A DNA stretch of 64,000 bases from Noviherbaspirillum humi (GTDB lineage Bacteria; Pseudomonadota; Gammaproteobacteria; Burkholderiales; Burkholderiaceae_D), in the NCBI RefSeq assembly GCF_900188095.1, contig NZ_FZOT01000001.1:558001-622000 (forward strand), written 5' to 3'. Positions 1 through 8,440 of the stretch are shown here, in pieces. The translations under genes were made by a program, and so were the position numbers. Numbering within the stretch: the first letter of the stretch is position 1; every line of letters begins with the position of its first letter. Under the pieces are notes generated by a model. It was not told the origin of the DNA. It did no database searches and was given only the letters and a program-made list of their open reading frames with translations.

Positions 1-1013
1 TCGACCTGCCGAACCCGTTCCCGGTGATGGAGTATGCCGAGGCCATGGGCAAGTACGGCTCCGACAAGCCTGACATGCGCGTCAAGCTGGCATTCACCGA
101 CCTGACCGAGGTGATGAAGGACGTGGAGTTCAAGGTCTTCTCCGGCGCCGCCAACATGGAAGGCGGCCGCGTGGTCGGCCTGCGCGTGCCGGGCGGCGGC
201 GCCATGCCGCGCTCCGAGATCGATGCCTACACCCAGTTCGTCGCCATCTACGGCGCCAAGGGCCTGGCCTACATCAAGGTCAACGAGAAGGCCAAGGGCC
301 GCGACGGCCTGCAATCGCCGATCGTCAAGAACATCCACGACGCCGCGCTGGCCCAGATCATCGAGCGCACCGGCGCCCAGGACGGCGACCTGATCTTCTT
401 CGGCGCCGACAAGGCCAAGGTGGTCAACGATGCCATCGGCGCGCTGCGCGTGAAGATCGGCCACAGCGACTTCGGCAAGAAGAACGGCCTGTTCGACGAC
501 GTCTGGAAGCCGCTCTGGGTGATCGACTTCCCGATGTTCGAGTACGACGAGGACGACCAGCGCTACGTCGCCGCCCACCATCCCTTCACCTCGCCCAAGG
601 ATGGCCACGAAGATTTCCTGCAGACCGATCCGGGCAAGGCGCTGGCCAAGGCCTACGACATGGTGCTCAACGGCTGGGAACTGGGCGGCGGGTCGGTCCG
701 TATCCACCGCGCCGAGGTGCAGAGCAAGGTGTTCCGCGCGCTGAAGATCGGCGCCGAGGAAGCGCAGCTGAAGTTCGGCTTCCTGCTGGATGCGCTGCAG
801 TACGGCGCGCCGCCGCACGGCGGCCTGGCCTTCGGCCTCGACCGCATCGTCACCATGATGGCCGGCGCCGAATCGATCCGCGACGTCATCGCCTTCCCCA
901 AAACCCAGCGCGCTCAGGACCTGCTGACCCACGCGCCGTCGGAAGTCGACGAGAAGCAGCTGCGCGAACTGCACATCCGCCTGCGCAACGTGGAGCCGGC
1001 AGTCAAGGGCTGA
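1..1013 (+). CDS. aspS: Aspartyl-tRNA synthetase, 3' part (5' end outside window)
   Basis: Charges tRNA with aspartate in the cytoplasm. Translation is open from base 3, beginning [20 protein letters not shown], with no start inside the window, so this is the C-terminal part (336 residues of a family usually near 600). Visible are the GAD insertion domain of bacterial-type AspRS (about the first 130 residues) and class II motif 3 near the end ([14 protein letters not shown]). Stop is TGA at 1011-1013, followed by an intrinsic terminator. Whether the enzyme is discriminating or also charges tRNA-Asn cannot be judged from this part. Confidence 0.97.
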   Translation, partial: DLPNPFPVMEYAEAMGKYGSDKPDMRVKLAFTDLTEVMKDVEFKVFSGAANMEGGRVVGLRVPGGGAMPRSEIDAYTQFVAIYGAKGLAYIKVNEKAKGRDGLQSPIVKNIHDAALAQIIERTGAQDGDLIFFGADKAKVVNDAIGALRVKIGHSDFGKKNGLFDDVWKPLWVIDFPMFEYDEDDQRYVAAHHPFTSPKDGHEDFLQTDPGKALAKAYDMVLNGWELGGGSVRIHRAEVQSKVFRALKIGAEEAQLKFGFLLDALQYGAPPHGGLAFGLDRIVTMMAGAESIRDVIAFPKTQRAQDLLTHAPSEVDEKQLRELHIRLRNVEPAVKG

Positions 1014-1036
1014 TCGCGCTGCATCGCTTCGGCATG

Positions 1037-1066
1037 AAAAAGGGCGCCTGCGGGCGCCCTTTTTCG
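1037..1066 (+). terminator. Intrinsic terminator after aspS
   Basis: The arms AAAAAGGGCGCC (1037-1048) and GGCGCCCTTTTT (1053-1064) are perfect inverted repeats around a TGCG loop and end in a T-run. It lies 24 bp after the aspS stop. Confidence 0.9.
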
Positions 1067-1158
1067 TCTTGCGCTTTGCCGTGGCCCCGGGCAGATTCTT
1101 CCGCTTCGGCCATAATAGGCAATCACTGAATTGCCGCGCTTCACGTGCCTACCGATCC

Positions 1159-1725
1159 ATGCAGAATCCGCCGCGCTACAAGATCCCCGAATCCGTCCTG
1201 GTGGTGATCCACAGCCCTGATCTCGAGGTGCTGCTGATCGAGCGCGCAGACCGCCCCGGCTACTGGCAATCGGTGACCGGCTCGCGCGATGCGCCGGACG
1301 AACCGCTGGCCGACACCGCGCGGCGCGAGGTGTGGGAGGAGACCGGCATCGCGCTGGTGGATGCGGTGCCCGGCACCCTTTTCGCGCCGCATGAAGTGCC
1401 GCTGCGAAACTTGCGCGACTGGGGCTTATCGAACGTCTATGAAATCTATCCCGTCTGGCGCCATCGCTATGCGCCCGGCGTCACGCGCAATACCGAGCAT
1501 GTGTTCGGCCTGCAAGTGCCGCGCGGCATTCCTGTCACGCTGGCGCCGCGGGAACACCTGAACCATGTCTGGCTGCCCTGGCGCGAGGCGGCGGACCGCT
1601 GCTTCTCGCCGTCGAACGCGGAGGCCATCCTGCAGCTGCCGCGCCATGCCGGGAAGGAACCATGCGCGGTAAAACCGGCCCAAGCAGCAGGTGATGATGC
1701 ATCCAGAGCAAGGATAGAAAACTAG
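1159..1725 (+). CDS. nudB: Dihydroneopterin triphosphate diphosphatase (Nudix)
   Basis: Nudix hydrolase of 188 aa that removes pyrophosphate from dihydroneopterin triphosphate in folate synthesis. The protein opens MQNPPRYKIPESVLVVIHS, typical of NudB, and has a Nudix box ending REVWEETGI; the spacing from the first Gly to the first Glu is one residue longer than the textbook box. An in-frame extension to 1069 exists, but the ATG at 1159 matches the family N-terminus. The aspS-nudB-ybhP-clsB order is common in Burkholderiales. The stop TAG directly abuts the next ATG, so the next gene is probably co-translated. Confidence 0.88.
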   Translation: MQNPPRYKIPESVLVVIHSPDLEVLLIERADRPGYWQSVTGSRDAPDEPLADTARREVWEETGIALVDAVPGTLFAPHEVPLRNLRDWGLSNVYEIYPVWRHRYAPGVTRNTEHVFGLQVPRGIPVTLAPREHLNHVWLPWREAADRCFSPSNAEAILQLPRHAGKEPCAVKPAQAAGDDASRARIEN

Positions 1726-2538
1726 ATGAAGATCCGGATCGCGACTTACAACATCCATAAAGGCGTTACCAGCTTCCGCGCCCAGCCGCGGGTGCATGCG
1801 CTGAAGCAGGCGATCAGCACACTCAAGGCCGACATTCTTTTCCTGCAGGAAGTGCAGGGCCGGCACGACCTGTATGCCACCAAGCATGCGATGAAGTGGC
1901 CGGATCAGCCGCAGCATGACTTCCTCGCCGGCGAGGAACTCAACTCGGTGTACGGCATGAATGCGATGTATGACCACGGCCATCATGGCAATGCCCTGCT
2001 GAGCGGCTTTCCCATCCTTTCCTGGCGCAACCAGGACGTGTCGGACCATGCCTACGAATCGCGCGGCATCCTGCACTGCGTGGTGCAGGCGCCGGCGGCG
2101 CAGATCCACTGCTATGTCATCCATCTCGGCCTGTTCGCCCGCAGCCGCAAGCGCCAGACCGAGGCGCTGGTGGAGGCGGTGACCGGTTCCTCGCCGCCGG
2201 ACGCGCCGGTGATCATCGCCGGCGACTTCAACGACTGGACCAACCAGCTCAGCGACCGCCTGCGCGAAGGGCTCGGCGTGAAGGAAGTGTTCGACGAGGA
2301 TTTGAGCGCGCGCGGCTTCGGCACCTACCTGCGCCGCATGGCGGGACGCGGCCCGCAGATGAAGCCGGCGCGCACCTTCCCGGCGGCGCTGCCCTGGCTG
2401 CGGCTGGACCGCATCTATGTGCGGGGTTTCCAGGTGGAGTCGGCCAAGGTCATGCACGGCGGCGTCTGGACCAAGCTGTCCGACCATGCCCCCATCGTGG
2501 CCGATCTGGTGCTGGAACCGGAGATGGTCACGGCCTGA
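1726..2538 (+). CDS. Endonuclease/exonuclease/phosphatase family protein (YbhP-like)
   Basis: A 270-aa protein of the metal-dependent EEP fold. Family motifs are visible: ATYNIHKG near the N-terminus, LFLQEVQG with the metal-binding Glu at 42, GDFNDW in the middle and LSDHAPI near the C-terminus. No signal peptide is seen. It starts at the base after the nudB stop and precedes clsB, as ybhP precedes clsB (ybhO) in E. coli. The substrate is not established; a lipid or phosphodiester role is inferred only from the clsB neighbour. Confidence 0.85.
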   Translation: MKIRIATYNIHKGVTSFRAQPRVHALKQAISTLKADILFLQEVQGRHDLYATKHAMKWPDQPQHDFLAGEELNSVYGMNAMYDHGHHGNALLSGFPILSWRNQDVSDHAYESRGILHCVVQAPAAQIHCYVIHLGLFARSRKRQTEALVEAVTGSSPPDAPVIIAGDFNDWTNQLSDRLREGLGVKEVFDEDLSARGFGTYLRRMAGRGPQMKPARTFPAALPWLRLDRIYVRGFQVESAKVMHGGVWTKLSDHAPIVADLVLEPEMVTA

Positions 2539-2627
2539 GAGGCTTGCCGGCGTTCAAGGCGGGCGCGTCCCGACGGCGGGTAGAATAGCCGGCAACGATC
2601 GTCCGCCGCCAAGGCACTTCCAACCCT

Positions 2628-3794
2628 ATGCGTTCCGTCAGCTTCACCGCCCGAAACGACATCCAGTTGCTCTACTGCGGCGCCGAGTTCTTTCCGGCGC
2701 TGATCGCCGCCATCGACGAGGCGCGGCAGGAAATCTATCTCGAAACCTACATCTTCATGCTGGACTCGACCGGTTCCCGGGTGGCGCAGGCGCTGTCCGG
2801 CGCCGCCGCCCGCGGCGTTTCGGTCAATGTCGTCAACGACTGGCTCGGCACCGGCCGCCAGGAATCGCTCGCGCTCCATCGAACCCTGCGCGAAACGGGC
2901 GTGAATCACCGCGTCTTCAATGCATGGTTCCGGCGCGGCATCGCCCGCAACCATCGCAAGATCTGTGTCGTTGATGGCCGCGTGGCCCTGCTCGGCGGCC
3001 TGAACATCAATGACGACATGGTCTCCGACGACGGGCTCAACATACCGCTGCCGGCGCCGCGCTGGGACTTCGCGGTGCGGGTGGTCGGGCCGCTGGTGGC
3101 TGCCATTCATGCGGAGGTGCAGGCGCAGTGGCTGCTGATCGGCGATGCTGCCTTGCGCTACCGCTGGGAGCGGTTCCGCGACCGCTATCAAGTGGTGCCG
3201 GCCGACGTGGAAGGCCCGGCGATGGCCGGGCTGGTGGTGCGCGACAACCTGCGCAACCGCCGCACCATCCAGAAGGCCTACCTGCGCGCGCTCGGCACGG
3301 CGCGGCGCCGGGCACTGCTGGCCAACCCCTATTTCGCGCCGGGGCGCAAGCTGCGCGACGGGCTGGCGGCGGCGGCGCGGCGCGGCGTGGAAGTGACGCT
3401 GCTGATCGGCGTCGGCCAGTTCCGCATGCAGGACGCGGTGGCGCATTCCTTCTATCCGAGGTTGCTGAAGGCGGGCGTCAAGGTGGTCGAGTACCGCAAG
3501 ACCCAGCTGCATGGCAAGGTGGCGGTGATCGACGATGAATGGGCCACCGTCGGCTCCAGCAACTGGGATGGCTTGAGCCTGTTCGTCAACCATGAAGCCA
3601 ACATCGTGGTGCGCAACCACAAGTTCGCGCTCAAGCTGCGCAGGCATATCGAACAGGCGGTGGCAGAAGGCGTGCCGATCCGGCTGCAGGATTATGTCTC
3701 CATTCCCTGGTACCGCCGCTTCGCCTACGGCGCGGCCTATGTGTTCTACAAGGCCGTGCTGCGGGTGCTGACGCTGGGCCGCTATACCGAATAG
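2628..3794 (+). CDS. clsB: Cardiolipin synthase B (phospholipase D superfamily)
   Basis: Membrane-associated enzyme making cardiolipin, and probably other phosphatidyl transfers, from phosphatidylglycerol. The 388-aa protein carries two HKD motifs: H109-x-K111-x4-D116 and H295-x-K297-x4-D302, each followed by a Gly/Ser-Asn segment. Length and lack of N-terminal membrane helices fit ClsB rather than ClsA. It lies 89 bp after the EEP gene; no terminator is seen between them, so co-transcription is likely. The sub-family name is by similarity and context. Confidence 0.88.
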   Translation: MRSVSFTARNDIQLLYCGAEFFPALIAAIDEARQEIYLETYIFMLDSTGSRVAQALSGAAARGVSVNVVNDWLGTGRQESLALHRTLRETGVNHRVFNAWFRRGIARNHRKICVVDGRVALLGGLNINDDMVSDDGLNIPLPAPRWDFAVRVVGPLVAAIHAEVQAQWLLIGDAALRYRWERFRDRYQVVPADVEGPAMAGLVVRDNLRNRRTIQKAYLRALGTARRRALLANPYFAPGRKLRDGLAAAARRGVEVTLLIGVGQFRMQDAVAHSFYPRLLKAGVKVVEYRKTQLHGKVAVIDDEWATVGSSNWDGLSLFVNHEANIVVRNHKFALKLRRHIEQAVAEGVPIRLQDYVSIPWYRRFAYGAAYVFYKAVLRVLTLGRYTE

Positions 3795-3917
3795 CAGCGC
3801 GAATAGCAGCGCCGTATCTGTCCTGGACAATGAACTTTGGATCATGCCTGCCGTCACTGCCTGCATGGGCATGCGGTCGGGCCCGTGACGTTCGACCGGC
3901 CATTTCAAGGAGCAGCC

Positions 3918-4418
3918 ATGGATGTACAGGAACAGGAAAACGATGACCTCGGGAAAGTGGCGGAGCTGGTGCAGGAAATCAAGTTCGCCATGATGACCAC
4001 CGAGGAAGCTGACGGCACGCTGCGTAGCCGCCCGATGTCCACCATGCAGCTGGATGCCACCGGCAACCTGTGGTTCTTCACCGGCATGGATTCCGGCAAG
4101 GTGGAGGAGGCGGAGCAGCACCGGCAGGTCAACCTCAGCTATGCCCGCACCGACAAGCAGGACTACCTCTCCATCTCCGGCACCTGCAGCGTGGTGCGCG
4201 ACAAGCAGAAGATGCAGGAGTTGTGGACGCCGTGGATCAAGCCCTGGTTTCCGCAGGGACTGGACGATCCCAACCTGGTGCTGCTGAAGGTATCCATCGA
4301 GCGCGCCGAATATTGGGATGCGCCGGGCAGCACGCTCAAGCGCCTGTATGGCTTGGCCAAGGGCATCGCCACCGGCAACACCGACGCGCTCGGCGAGAAC
4401 CGCACGGTGCACAATTGA
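3918..4418 (+). CDS. Pyridoxamine 5'-phosphate oxidase-related general stress protein
   Basis: A 166-aa protein of the FMN-binding split-barrel family (general stress protein 26 group). The central stretch with RPMSTMQLDATGNLWFFTG and the later LSISGTCSVV is characteristic. It lacks features of true PdxH and should not be read as the vitamin B6 enzyme. The start at 3918 is set by AAGGAG 7 bp upstream; a longer in-frame opening to 3837 looks spurious. Stand-alone gene, convergent with the RidA-family gene. The ligand (FMN, F420-like or other) is not known. Confidence 0.82.
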   Translation: MDVQEQENDDLGKVAELVQEIKFAMMTTEEADGTLRSRPMSTMQLDATGNLWFFTGMDSGKVEEAEQHRQVNLSYARTDKQDYLSISGTCSVVRDKQKMQELWTPWIKPWFPQGLDDPNLVLLKVSIERAEYWDAPGSTLKRLYGLAKGIATGNTDALGENRTVHN

Positions 4419-4448
4419 TGATCCCGCCGGGCGGCGCTGCCCGCCGCG

Positions 4449-4919
4449 TCAGTCGACTGCCGCCGTCAGACTGATTTCCACCGCCGCATTTTTCGGCAGC
4501 CTGAACACGCCGACCGAGGTGCGGGCATGGATGCCGGCCTCGCCCAGCACATGGTGCAGCACCGCCGAAGCGGCATCGGCCACCTCGCTCTGCTGGGTGA
4601 AGCCCTCCGCCGATTGCACATAAACCGTCATGTGCAAGGCGCGCGAGACCCGGTCCAGCGAGCCGAGCGCCTGCCTCAGCAGGGCCAGGGCACGGATGAT
4701 GCCGATCTTCGCCGCATGGCGGGCGGCTTCGAGCGTCGCCTCATCGCCGACTCGGCCCGTCACCGCCACGACATCCCCGATGCGCGGAATCTGGCCGCTC
4801 ACATGCGCCTGCCCGTCGTGGACGATGATGGGCGCATAATCGCCGCCCACCTTGATCGGCGCGGAAAGGTCGAATCCCAGTTCGGCTACCACGGCCACCA
4901 ATCGGCTTTCCCGTTCCAT
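4449..4919 (-). CDS. RidA/YjgF-family protein (chorismate-mutase-like branch)
   Basis: A 156-aa trimeric-type RidA-fold protein. Visible are the GGDYAPIIVHDGQAHVSGQI segment and the C-terminal ARTSVGVFRLP, whose Arg matches the ligand-binding Arg of the family. Members deaminate reactive enamines/imines, but this longer branch is poorly characterised. The start at 4919 is chosen for the AGGAG 7 bases before it; an in-frame ATG at 4952 lacks such a site. It is divergent from hslR, with a perfect inverted repeat between them. Confidence 0.8.
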   Translation of the reverse strand: MERESRLVAVVAELGFDLSAPIKVGGDYAPIIVHDGQAHVSGQIPRIGDVVAVTGRVGDEATLEAARHAAKIGIIRALALLRQALGSLDRVSRALHMTVYVQSAEGFTQQSEVADAASAVLHHVLGEAGIHARTSVGVFRLPKNAAVEISLTAAVD

Positions 4920-4991
4920 GCCTATCTCCTGTGATGGTGATTTCGTCATCATGGTAAGCGAGACCGCGCCTTGCCGCCAGGAAGCGGGTAT

Positions 4992-5030
4992 GGGGCCGGG
5001 CTTGCGCGCGCCATGCGCAAGCCCGGCCCC
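4992..5030. repeat. Perfect 16-bp inverted repeat upstream of hslR
   Basis: GGGGCCGGGCTTGCGC (4992-5007) and its exact reverse complement (5015-5030) enclose a 7-bp loop. It lies between the divergent RidA-family gene and hslR, just upstream of a -10-like element. No T-run follows on either strand, so it is not a canonical terminator; it could be an operator or a transcription-blocking structure. Confidence 0.75.
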
Positions 5031-5037
5031 AAGCGCC

Positions 5038-5043
5038 TACAAT
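5038..5043 (+). promoter_or_regulatory. Candidate -10 element for hslR
   Basis: TACAAT lies 25 bp before the hslR start. The expected -35 position falls inside the right arm of the inverted repeat at 4992-5030 and has no good consensus match, so the promoter may need an activator or another sigma factor. Confidence 0.4.
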
Positions 5044-5068
5044 GGCCTTTTGCGCCATTCGTTTTCAC

Positions 5069-5446
5069 ATGACCGACACCGTACGCATCGACAAGTGGCT
5101 CTGGGCCGCCCGCTTCTTCAAGACCCGTTCGCTCGCCACCGATGCGGTGGAGCGCGGCAAGGTGCAGCTTGACGGCGATCGCATCAAGCCCGCCCGCAAC
5201 GTCAAGGCGGGCGACAAGCTCGACATCGACAACGGCTCGACCGAATGGCAGGTGATCGTGAAGGACGTCTCCGACAAGCGCGGGCCGGCGCCGGTCGCCC
5301 AGGCGCTGTATGAGGAAACCGAGGAAAGTGTACGCCGCCGCGAACAGGCGGCCGAGCAGCGCCGCTATTTCCGCGAACCCGCATCCCACCTCAAGGGACG
5401 TCCCACCAAGCGCGACCGCCGGCTGATCGACAAGTCCGGCGCATGA
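5069..5446 (+). CDS. hslR: Heat-shock protein 15 homolog, S4-domain RNA-binding protein
   Basis: Hsp15 binds free 50S subunits carrying stalled nascent chains and helps recycle them. The 125-aa protein begins with the S4 domain (VRIDKWLWAARFFKTRSLA) and continues with the family's KLDI...W.VIVKDVSDKRGPA segment and a basic tail ending RPTKRDRRLIDKSGA. An in-frame upstream ATG at 5042 is less likely because MTDTVRIDKWLW matches the usual N-terminus. Stand-alone, with its own promoter region containing a strong dyad. Confidence 0.9.
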   Translation: MTDTVRIDKWLWAARFFKTRSLATDAVERGKVQLDGDRIKPARNVKAGDKLDIDNGSTEWQVIVKDVSDKRGPAPVAQALYEETEESVRRREQAAEQRRYFREPASHLKGRPTKRDRRLIDKSGA

Positions 5447-5515
5447 AACCTGCGCCGCCAGGGTACGCAGCCGTGCCCGGTTGTCGCCGCTAGAAGACTA
5501 TCTCTAAGTTCCGGT

Positions 5516-5557
5516 TTGACTTTTGCCCCCCGGTAGATAATAGTACGATCGTTCGTA
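5516..5557 (+). promoter_or_regulatory. Promoter with TetR-type operator dyad ahead of the beta-oxidation cluster
   Basis: TTGACT (5516-5521) is followed after 17 bp by AATAGT (5539-5544). Overlapping and just downstream is TACGATCGTTCGTA (5544-5557), with 5-bp arms TACGA/TCGTA around TCGT, similar in style to TetR-family operators of fatty-acid genes. The tetR gene starts 88 bp further on, so autorepression of the whole cluster is inferred. I could not test for the same site elsewhere. Confidence 0.55.
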
Positions 5558-5644
5558 TCAATCGATCGCGGGCCGGCATGCGAGTTCGCTCGATCGCCGC
5601 TCCGCAATCGCCGGTATTTTCAGCCATCCATTAACTGATTCATT

Positions 5645-6295
5645 ATGCGCAAAGGCGAACTGACCCGAGCCGCCATTCTCGACGTCGCACTCGATCTCGC
5701 GAGCCGCGACGGTCTTGAAGGGCTGACCATCGGCCTGCTGGCCGACAAGATGAACATGAGCAAATCCGGCGTGTTCGCCCATTTCGGCTCGCGTGAAGAT
5801 TTGCAGATCGAAGTGTTGAAGCTTTACCACCGCCATTTCGAGCAGGACGTGTTCTACCCCAGCATGAAGCAGCCGCGCGGCCTGCCGCGCCTGGAGGCGA
5901 TGTTCGCCAACTGGGTGCGGCGCGTCTCGGTCGAAATCGCCTCCGGCTGCATCTATATCAGCGGCGCGGTGGAGTACGACGACCGGCCCGGGGCGATACG
6001 CGAGGAGCTGGCGGAAATGGTCGGCATCTGGCAGGCGGCGCTGCGGCGCTGCGTGCAGCAGGCCATCGATGCCCGCCATCTGCGTCCGAATACCGATCCC
6101 GACCAGCTGGTGTACGAGATGTATGGATTGATACTGGCGCTGCATCACGACGCCCGCTTCCTGAAGAAGCCGGGCAGCGTGCACCGCGCCGAAGCCGGAT
6201 TCGAACGCCTGATTTCCACCTATCGCAATCCCGACGCGCTGCCGCTGGCCGAGGCCGGCGCCGAATCCCAAACCACCGTCGGCAAGCCATCGTAA
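5645..6295 (+). CDS. TetR-family transcriptional regulator
   Basis: A 216-aa repressor-type protein. The N-terminal helix-turn-helix is clear (RAAILDVALDLASRDG...IGLLADKMNMSKSGVFAHFG), followed by an all-helical ligand domain. It is first in the beta-oxidation cluster and ends 21 bp before the acyl-CoA dehydrogenase. Established TetR regulators in this position respond to acyl-CoA and repress their own operon; here that is inference from position and from the dyad at 5544-5557. The ribosome-binding site is weak, consistent with low repressor levels. Confidence 0.88.
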   Translation: MRKGELTRAAILDVALDLASRDGLEGLTIGLLADKMNMSKSGVFAHFGSREDLQIEVLKLYHRHFEQDVFYPSMKQPRGLPRLEAMFANWVRRVSVEIASGCIYISGAVEYDDRPGAIREELAEMVGIWQAALRRCVQQAIDARHLRPNTDPDQLVYEMYGLILALHHDARFLKKPGSVHRAEAGFERLISTYRNPDALPLAEAGAESQTTVGKPS

Positions 6296-6316
6296 TCGTC
6301 AGACCAGGAGACCACC

Positions 6317-8107
6317 ATGCCCCAATACAATCCGCCCCTGCGCGACATGCAATTCGTGCTGCACGAGCTCTTGAAGGTCGAAGACGAGCTGAAGCAGCTC
6401 CCCGTGCATGCCGAGGTCGACACCGACATCATCAACCAAGTGCTGGATGAGGGCGGCAAGTTTGCCGCCGAAGTCGTGTTTCCGCTGAACCGCGTCGGCG
6501 ACCACGAAGGCTGCCGCCTGAACAAGGAAACCCGCGTGGTGCAGACGCCGACGGGCTTTCGCGAGGCGTACCAGAAATACGTCGAGGCCGGCTGGCCCTC
6601 GCTGTCCTGCGATCCGGAATTCGGCGGCCAGGGCTTGCCGATCGTGATCAACAACTCCTTCTACGAGATGCTGAATTCGGCCAACCAGGCCTGGACCATG
6701 TATCCCGGCCTGTCCCACGGCGCCTATGAATGCCTGCACGAGCACGGGACGCCGGAACAGAAGGCGCTGTACCTGCCCAAGCTGGTGTCGGGCGAATGGA
6801 CCGGCACCATGTGCCTGACCGAGTCGCACTGCGGCACCGACCTCGGCCTGCTGCGCACCAAGGCCGAGCCGCAGGGCGACGGCTCCTACCGCATCACCGG
6901 CGGCAAGATCTTCATCTCCGCTGGCGAGCACGAGATGTCGGCCAACATCATCCATCTGGTGCTGGCGCGCCTGCCGGATGCGCCGGCGGGAACCAAGGGC
7001 ATCTCGCTGTTCCTGGTGCCGAAATACCTGCCCGACGCCGCCGGCAATCCCGGCGAGCGCAACCCAATCTTCTGCGGCGCGCTGGAAGAGAAGATGGGCA
7101 TCCACGGCAACTCCACCTGCCAGATGAACCTGGACGGCGCCACCGGCTGGCTGATCGGCGAGCCGAACAAGGGCTTGAACGCAATGTTCGTGATGATGAA
7201 CGCCGCCCGTCTCGGCGTCGGCATGCAGTCGCTCGGCTTGACCGAGGTCGCCTACCAGAATGCGGTGGCCTACGCGAAGGATCGGGTACAGATGCGCAGC
7301 CTGTCCGGTGCGAAGGCGCCCGACAAGCCGGCCGACCCGATCATCGTGCATCCCGACGTGCGCCGCATGCTGCTCACCGCCCGCGCCTTCGCCGAGGGCG
7401 GCCGCGCCTTCAGCTCCTACGTGGCGCTGCAGATCGACCGCGAGTTGAACCATCCGGACGAGCAGGTGCGCAAGGACGCCGCCGACGAAGTGGCGCTGCT
7501 GACCCCGATCATCAAGGCCTTCCTCACCGACAACGGCTGGATCGCCACTTCGGAAGCGATGCAGGTCTACGGCGGCCATGGCTTCATCGCCGAATGGGGC
7601 ATGGAGCAGTTCGTGCGCGACGCCCGCATCAACATGATCTACGAAGGCACCAACACCATCCAGTCGCTCGACCTGCTGGGCCGAAAGATCCTGATGGACA
7701 ACGGCGCCAAGCTGCGCAAGTTCGGCGCCAAGGTGCAGGCCTTCGTCGAAGAGAACGGCACCGACGAGGCGATGTCCGAGTTCGTCACGCCGCTGGCCGA
7801 CCTGGGCGAGAAGCTCACCAAGCTGACCATGGAAATCGGCATGAAGGCCTTCCAGAATCAGGACGAGGTCGGCGCCGCCGCCGTGCCCTACCTGCGCGTG
7901 GCCGGTCATCTGGTGTTCGCTTTCCTGTTCGCGCAGATGGCGAAGATCGCGCTCGAGAAGCAGGACTCCGGTGACGATTTCTACAAGGCCAAGCTGGCGA
8001 CGGCGCGCTTCTATTTCGCGCGCCTGCTGCCGGAGACGGCGATGCTGATCCGCCAGGCGCGGTCCGGCGCGGCGAATGAGATGGGGATGGCGGAGGCGTG
8101 GTTTTGA
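6317..8107 (+). CDS. Acyl-CoA dehydrogenase with extended C-terminal domain
   Basis: FAD enzyme for the first step of beta-oxidation. At 596 aa it is of the long type, with an extra C-terminal domain after the dehydrogenase core (DmdC/FadE-like group). Visible are MCLTESHCGTDLGLLRTKA (FAD/substrate region), YGGHGFIAEWGMEQ, and IYEGTNTIQ with the usual catalytic Glu. A good site (AGGAGACCACC) precedes the ATG, 21 bp after tetR. Chain-length preference cannot be read; a methylthio-propionyl-CoA role is possible by family but has no support here. Confidence 0.9.
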   Translation: MPQYNPPLRDMQFVLHELLKVEDELKQLPVHAEVDTDIINQVLDEGGKFAAEVVFPLNRVGDHEGCRLNKETRVVQTPTGFREAYQKYVEAGWPSLSCDPEFGGQGLPIVINNSFYEMLNSANQAWTMYPGLSHGAYECLHEHGTPEQKALYLPKLVSGEWTGTMCLTESHCGTDLGLLRTKAEPQGDGSYRITGGKIFISAGEHEMSANIIHLVLARLPDAPAGTKGISLFLVPKYLPDAAGNPGERNPIFCGALEEKMGIHGNSTCQMNLDGATGWLIGEPNKGLNAMFVMMNAARLGVGMQSLGLTEVAYQNAVAYAKDRVQMRSLSGAKAPDKPADPIIVHPDVRRMLLTARAFAEGGRAFSSYVALQIDRELNHPDEQVRKDAADEVALLTPIIKAFLTDNGWIATSEAMQVYGGHGFIAEWGMEQFVRDARINMIYEGTNTIQSLDLLGRKILMDNGAKLRKFGAKVQAFVEENGTDEAMSEFVTPLADLGEKLTKLTMEIGMKAFQNQDEVGAAAVPYLRVAGHLVFAFLFAQMAKIALEKQDSGDDFYKAKLATARFYFARLLPETAMLIRQARSGAANEMGMAEAWF

Positions 8108-8141
8108 GCCGCTGCAACTTGAACACTTATTTAAAATTGTA

Positions 8142-8323
8142 AAGAAAGTCCCCTCCCTTTCAAGCGGAGGGTTAGGGGCGTAGCAGGGGTTTCGCGGAGC
8201 ACTGCTCCGCGCCTGCGCAGCCAGCAGCGCTTGCAAGCGCTGACGGCTTCGCAGGCGGACAGCATGCTGTCCGGATTACCTGCTGCGCCCCAACCCTCCC
8301 CCTGAGGGGGAGGGAGCTTCCTT
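8142..8323. repeat. Composite inverted-repeat element (MITE/REP-like) between acd and the HAD/ECH gene
   Basis: About 46-bp imperfect terminal inverted repeats (8142-8187 and 8279-8323), each containing a CCCTCCC...GAGGG hairpin, enclose three further dyads. These are CGCGGAGCA/TGCTCCGCG (8193-8211), a 12-bp stem at 8211-8222/8245-8256 around the perfect palindrome CAGCGCTTGCAAGCGCTG (8225-8242), and the palindrome GGACAGCATGCTGTCC (8257-8272). It encodes no protein and occupies most of the 333-bp gap. GC-rich CCCTCCCC-type intergenic repeats are common in betaproteobacteria. It lies inside the presumed operon, so it would be transcribed. Confidence 0.8.
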
Positions 8324-8440
8324 GATGGGTAAGCGCTAATTCGGTGCCTGCAAACGGAACAATGTTGTAGGTACAGCACGCAGCCCACAAATTCCCTGCT
8401 TCGCCCTCAACAAGTGCGAACCAGACAAAGAGGAGATTCC

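Noticed and set aside
2415-4412. Long minus-strand open frame (665 codons) opposite clsB and the PNPOx gene
   Set aside because: It is a GC-driven antisense shadow. The composition is His/Gln/Arg/Gly-rich with no motif, and it overlaps well-supported genes on the other strand.
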